From the NCBI GenBank assembly GCA_009691315.1, contig SICT01000051.1, forward strand, positions 1 to 7,590: 7,590 nt of DNA. Direction: 5' to 3'. Positions within the stretch are counted from its first letter, which is position 1. Each line of letters opens with the position of its first letter. The translations under genes were made by a program, and so were the position numbers. The DNA is from Candidatus Uhrbacteria bacterium. GTDB lineage: Bacteria > Patescibacteriota > Patescibacteriia > 2-12-FULL-60-25. A model generated the notes under the pieces. It worked only from the letters and a program-made list of their open reading frames with translations. It was not told where the DNA came from and ran no database searches. This document shows positions 5,110 through 7,590 of this stretch, in pieces.

Positions 5110-5448
5110 GTTTGCTCCTTTTGTTGCGGGTCATGGCTGACCCTTGAAAAAAAATTACCTCAAATTTTCTTCTCTCAAGGCACAATAGAATATTATGTTC
5201 TGAGAGAAGAGGATCGACGACATAGTGTGCGTCGATCCAAAATTTTTAGTGAATTTGAAAGGTATTCACCAAACCCATTGTGCAAGCCGATTGGCTTTAG
5301 AATTGGGCGTGCACTCGCCCAGAGTCTTTTGCGCCGACCGCAAAGTTTTTGCACTTTGCCTGTCGAGCATTGGGTCAAGACTCAACCCAAATTCGTTTCA
5401 GCACACACAAACCGGTGTGCTTTTCGGCGCGTAGGCATCGTGCCTACG
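5110..5448 (-). ncRNA. 340-nt multi-hairpin region, possible structured RNA
   Basis: There is no gene here; instead hairpins lie almost end to end. On plus coordinates: GGGTCA/TGACCC (5128-5143, just before the ribosome site of the 66-aa gene); CTTCTCTCA/TGAGAGAAG (5169-5209); GGATCGACG/CGTCGATCC (5211-5238); GTGAAT/ATTCAC (5249-5269); AAGCC/GGCTT (5284-5297); GGGCG/CGCCC (5305-5320); a four-way junction closed by GCGCCGA/TCGGCGC (5331-5430) with arms GCAAAGT/ACTTTGC, TTGGGT/ACCCAA and AGCACAC/GTGTGCT; and CGTAGGCA/TGCCTACG (5430-5448) over the stop of the 200-aa gene. It could be an independent ncRNA or a long regulatory leader. I recognise no family. Confidence 0.55.
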
Positions 5449-6046
5449 ACTTCTTTCCGCCTTTGGCAAAGCGGCTCTGACACGCCGCGCGATCGCGGCG
5501 ATTCGCCTCTTGCCGTTTTTTCGCCTCTTGCCGAATACTTTCGGCCTTGGCGACTTCCGCGTCCTCCTGCGCGACCGAAGTGGTCGCGCGCTTGAGGGTT
5601 TCCACGACGACGTCGTGGAAACGGCTCACGCGCGTAATGCGCGCGAGGAACACGCGGAGAATTCCGGCCGCCCACCGTGGCGAAACCGGAGCCCCCTTGA
5701 CCTCGCCACGAATGGCGATGGCCACGTCGAACTCTTCCCTACGAAAGAGTTCGACGGCCTCTTTCTTGCGGTCGTTCTGGAAGGCCTCTTCCTTGCGGTC
5801 GGCCATCCTAGCCTCGACCTCCGCTATTGCCGCGGCGGTCCGCTCGGCCGCCACCGCAATAACTGCGGGGTCGGCCTGGACTGCGGCAGAGTGCTGCCTC
5901 TCCTCGATGCGGAGCACCGCTGCCATCCAGGCCGCTTCCTCGAAAATTTCGAGGACGTGCCCGGCGCCCTGAAGCGCCTCGTACGCCGCCACGATGGCGG
6001 AGTCATTCTGGACCGGTGCGACAACGGTGCTGATGAAATTGTTCAT
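5444..6046 (-). CDS. helical Ala/Glu/Arg-rich protein, 200 aa
   Basis: Unknown function. The ATG at 6046 follows AAGGAGG by 8 nt. Residues 15-110 and 145-190 are almost wholly helix-forming (Ala, Glu, Arg, Lys, Gln) with likely coiled-coil character; between them (111-145) is a more globular part, RGEVKGAPVSPRWAAGILRV. A 9-residue tandem repeat, ADRKEEAFQ then NDRKKEAVE (82-99), is matched in the DNA by a 19-nt direct repeat with one mismatch (5756-5774, 5783-5801). The C-terminus is basic (RFAKGGKKS). No signal peptide or membrane segment is seen. The coding sequence has two perfect 11-bp hairpins (5598-5622, 5726-5755). A DNA- or RNA-associated structural role is possible from the basic tail, no more than that. 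Confidence 0.8.
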   Translation of the reverse strand: MNNFISTVVAPVQNDSAIVAAYEALQGAGHVLEIFEEAAWMAAVLRIEERQHSAAVQADPAVIAVAAERTAAAIAEVEARMADRKEEAFQNDRKKEAVELFRREEFDVAIAIRGEVKGAPVSPRWAAGILRVFLARITRVSRFHDVVVETLKRATTSVAQEDAEVAKAESIRQEAKKRQEANRRDRAACQSRFAKGGKKS

Positions 6047-6082
6047 GTGGTATCCTCCTTATACGAAGACAATCGTCTGATT

Positions 6083-6167
6083 AGTGCGGAAATCCCGCAC
6101 TATAATCATGAGACTGCCATTCGCGAATACCGCGCAACATTGAAATTTTTCAATGCTCTGCGGTATT
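6083..6167. promoter_or_regulatory. two hairpins between divergent genes, weak minus promoter
   Basis: AGTGCGG/CCGCACT with a 5-nt loop (6083-6101) lies in the leader of the 200-aa gene. AATACCGC/GCGGTATT (6126-6133, 6160-6167) encloses CATTGAA/TTCAATG (6138-6155). A minus-strand -10 TATAGT (6104-6099) with a poor -35 (TTCGCG, 17-nt spacer) could drive the 200-aa gene, placing the second hairpin over its -35 as a possible operator. Confidence 0.4.
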
Positions 6168-6177
6168 AACGAAATAT

Positions 6178-6206
6178 TTGATTTTTCTACAAATATATGT
6201 TATAGT
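6178..6206 (+). promoter_or_regulatory. sigma-70-type promoter of the 210-aa gene
   Basis: TTGATT (6178-6183), a 17-nt spacer and TATAGT (6201-6206) with an extended -10 TG at 6198-6199. It is the best promoter match in the window and gives a leader of about 45 nt. Confidence 0.7.
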
Positions 6207-6256
6207 TTTAATCCACCCAGCTCTTTACACTTTTTCGAAAGGCAGATGTATGTATT

Positions 6257-6889
6257 ATGAATGCCCAAAATGATGATTTGGATTTTTCTCTGGCCATCAC
6301 AGGCTGGAAAGTTCTATGTCTGGAGGCTCATACCAATCAATCTAGAGCCGAACTCGTCTGGCAACCCACGCAAGATCTTTTGAATGAAATGGCATTAAAT
6401 GCCACTTTACCGATCACCTGTTTTGCTGGGAAATATTACATGTTCCCGGACGATTCAGATGGCGCTGTAGTCAACCTTTTCTTTCTTGGGGTAAACCGTA
6501 AAGTCGCCTACTTGGGAACGATGTTTGACGCAACTGCCTATCGCCTTGATAAAATCTTGGAGATAAGCCGTTTGTCGCTCATCAATCCTAGTCTTGCCCA
6601 AAGACTTGGAGAAACAAACTCGGAAACAATAGTGCGTGACGCGCATTTTTGTAAAATTCCGGTGAGCACTGATCTTGATGATCTTGCCACCGCAACTTTG
6701 GCGGTGCGCCGATACCTTACAGTTCGTGCGCCAAAACTTGCAAGTTATGACATTAACTGGCTACCTCACCAAGAAGGAATCCGACTTGAAAGTCATATCC
6801 GCACAGAAGCGGAGAAAGTCGCAACAAGACCGTCGTTCAGAGATCGCCTATTGGCAACTGCCCAAGACGAACTTGAAACGTTAGTCTAA
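6257..6889 (+). CDS. unknown protein, 210 aa, own promoter and terminator
   Basis: The only convincing plus-strand gene. I recognise no family. It appears to be a soluble alpha/beta protein: strands near 10-23 (FSLAITGWKVLCLE), 52-63 (PITCFAGKYYMF) and 70-90 (AVVNLFFLGVNRKVAYLG), an acidic helical part 138-157, and an Arg/Lys-rich helical C-terminus (180-208). No signal peptide is seen. Base use is more AT-rich than in the minus-strand genes, which, with its own promoter and terminator, suggests separate origin or control. The start is uncertain: the AAAGG ribosome site is 14 nt from this ATG and only 3 nt from an earlier ATG (6246) that opens a 4-codon ORF, MYVL, whose TGA overlaps this start (ATGA). 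Translational coupling from that mini-ORF would explain the spacing. Confidence 0.85.
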   Translation: MNAQNDDLDFSLAITGWKVLCLEAHTNQSRAELVWQPTQDLLNEMALNATLPITCFAGKYYMFPDDSDGAVVNLFFLGVNRKVAYLGTMFDATAYRLDKILEISRLSLINPSLAQRLGETNSETIVRDAHFCKIPVSTDLDDLATATLAVRRYLTVRAPKLASYDINWLPHQEGIRLESHIRTEAEKVATRPSFRDRLLATAQDELETLV

Positions 6890-6896
6890 CTCTTAT

Positions 6897-6930
6897 CCCC
6901 GTAGGCCTTTGTGCTTGCGGGGAATTTTTT
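6897..6930 (+). terminator. rho-independent terminator of the 210-aa gene
   Basis: CCCCGTAGGC (6897-6906) pairs with GCTTGCGGGG (6913-6922), 10 bp including G-T pairs, with loop CTTTGT, followed by AATTTTTT. It begins 7 nt after the stop codon. Confidence 0.88.
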
Positions 6931-6976
6931 ATCTCTTTGAACTCTCCATTATATAATGCAGAGCTCAAAAGATAAG
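6929..6976. repeat. 48-bp near-perfect palindrome centred on ATTATATAAT
   Basis: The arms TTATCTCTTTGAACTCTCC and its counterpart to the right match apart from about three changes. The perfect core CATTATATAATG (6947-6958) contains TATAAT on both strands. It lies between two convergent genes. It could be a regulator site, a two-way promoter, or a second bidirectional terminator hairpin. Confidence 0.5.
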
Positions 6977-7039
6977 AGGAGTCCGGAAAACCGTCCGCAT
7001 CCTCTTTCTAAACCGGGCATCCTTGCCCTTATTTTTTTT
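6964..7039 (+). ncRNA. candidate small RNA with its own terminator
   Basis: Downstream of TATAAT (6952-6957) on the plus strand come a hairpin AAGAGGA/TCCTCTT (6974-7006, with inner CGGA/TCCG) and a clean terminator, GGGCA/TGCCC with loop TCCT and TTATTTTTTTT (7015-7039). No gene on this strand needs that terminator, as the 210-aa gene has its own. A 70-75 nt sRNA is possible. The -35 is poor, so it could instead be a backup terminator. Confidence 0.33.
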
Positions 7040-7538
7040 AAGCGCAAGCCGTCATGGCTCGCATTGTCCGGCGCTGTTGGCGCTGATGAGCCGCGGCTTC
7101 CTGCCGCTTGCTCATAAGTTCTTCGGCAATCGTTGCCGCCAAATCGCGCCGCTCGTCAGCGTTTTCAATGGCCACCGGCGTGACGATAACGTCAGCCTTG
7201 TAGCCATTGAATTTTGACGGATTCGCCGTGACATCTAATGTCACGCGAACTCCGTAGAATTCAAACCAGGCATCCATGCCGTGCCAGTCCAGTGCGGATC
7301 CTGCCGCGCTGAAGAGGCACAACTCGGCCCAATTTTCCAAGCCGAGAGCTATAGCAACCTCCGAATGGAGGTCGCCCGCCCATCCCTCCGGCTCCGCCGG
7401 ATTCCAGGGCTGGTGATTCCTCACAAGACTCCAAGCCATCATGGCTTGAGAGTAAGGCACATACTGGCGTGCCCTGGCGCCTTCCCCAACCTTGGGGAAA
7501 GTGTCGGCCTCAAGAAGGCCACCAGTGTATCCGTTCAT
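7038..7538 (-). CDS. unknown protein, 166 aa, possible nuclease-like fold
   Basis: The start is the ATG at 7538, 5 nt after AAAAAGGAGGT; an in-frame ATG at 7562 lies upstream of that ribosome site and is unlikely. Residues 55-120 hold the recognisable part: DLHSEVAIALGL (56-67), DWHGMDAWFEFYGVRVTLDV (84-103) and YKADVIVTP (113-121). The order Glu60, Asp89, Asp102 and Lys109 or Lys114, with Asp89 and Asp102 around a beta hairpin, recalls the PD-(D/E)XK nuclease core, and I have the impression of similar proteins in candidate-phyla genomes. The lysine is not at its canonical place, so the fold is an inference and activity doubtful. The C-terminus is a charged helix (RQEAAAHQRQQRRTMRAM). The operon upstream is cut by the window edge. 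Confidence 0.8.
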   Translation of the reverse strand: MNGYTGGLLEADTFPKVGEGARARQYVPYSQAMMAWSLVRNHQPWNPAEPEGWAGDLHSEVAIALGLENWAELCLFSAAGSALDWHGMDAWFEFYGVRVTLDVTANPSKFNGYKADVIVTPVAIENADERRDLAATIAEELMSKRQEAAAHQRQQRRTMRAMTACA

Positions 7539-7590
7539 GGCAACCTCCTTTTTGAGAGCCATGCGAATTTGTATCGCCCCAAATTCATGG

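Noticed and set aside
5510..6169. 219-aa and 141-aa plus-strand ORFs opposite the 200-aa gene
   Set aside because: No ribosome sites; high-GC third positions on the opposite strand keep these frames open.
7083..7089. CTGATGA hammerhead-core match
   Set aside because: No stem II plus GAAA follows and no cleavage triplet with stem I is present; it is inside a coding gene. The same holds for 6030-6036.
1..7590. tRNA, rRNA or CRISPR array
   Set aside because: No cloverleaf, rRNA-like or regularly spaced repeat sequence was seen on either strand.

Overview
The window looks like a bacterial chromosome or large mobile-element segment. Genes carry strong Shine-Dalgarno sites (AAGGAGG or AAAGGAGG 5-9 nt before ATG), coding sequence is of middling to high GC, and the gaps are AT-rich and full of stem-loops. 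Most proteins belong to no family I recognise. A candidate-phyla-radiation (Patescibacteria) host is my best guess, from the style of the small unknown proteins and the UTRs. That is an impression, since no marker gene is present.

Layout. Nearly everything reads on the minus strand, so transcription runs right to left. From the right: a 166-aa protein (7038-7538); one convergent plus-strand gene of 210 aa (6257-6889) with its own promoter and a textbook terminator; a 200-aa Ala/Glu/Arg-rich helical protein (5444-6046); a 340-nt run of hairpins leading to a basic 66-aa protein (4909-5109); then the core of the window, a MoxR-type AAA+ ATPase (3504-4574) followed by a VWA-domain protein with a complete MIDAS (1955-3304). 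Downstream are a small alpha/beta protein of 116 aa (1368-1718) and three tiny putative genes of 56, 38 and 54 aa. At the left edge (7-167) is a TA-flanked inverted-repeat element of MITE type.

The most striking item is between the MoxR and VWA genes. On the coding (minus) strand, 3343-3393 forms a complete type III hammerhead self-cleaving ribozyme: every conserved core nucleotide is present, all three stems pair, and the cleavage triplet is GUA. It would cut the MoxR-VWA transcript 83 nt upstream of the VWA start codon. Just upstream of the ribozyme lies an element of about 100 nt with three hairpins. It is repeated almost exactly after the VWA gene, with base-pair-preserving changes and complementary (kissing) loops.

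Working model: a MoxR/VWA pair (a chaperone-like ATPase plus adaptor, as in RavA-ViaA) is made from one mRNA that is cut between the cistrons by a ribozyme, with a duplicated structured RNA capping the 3' end of each cistron. Perfect short-loop hairpins of 8-11 bp are also unusually common throughout the window, including inside the protein-coding genes.
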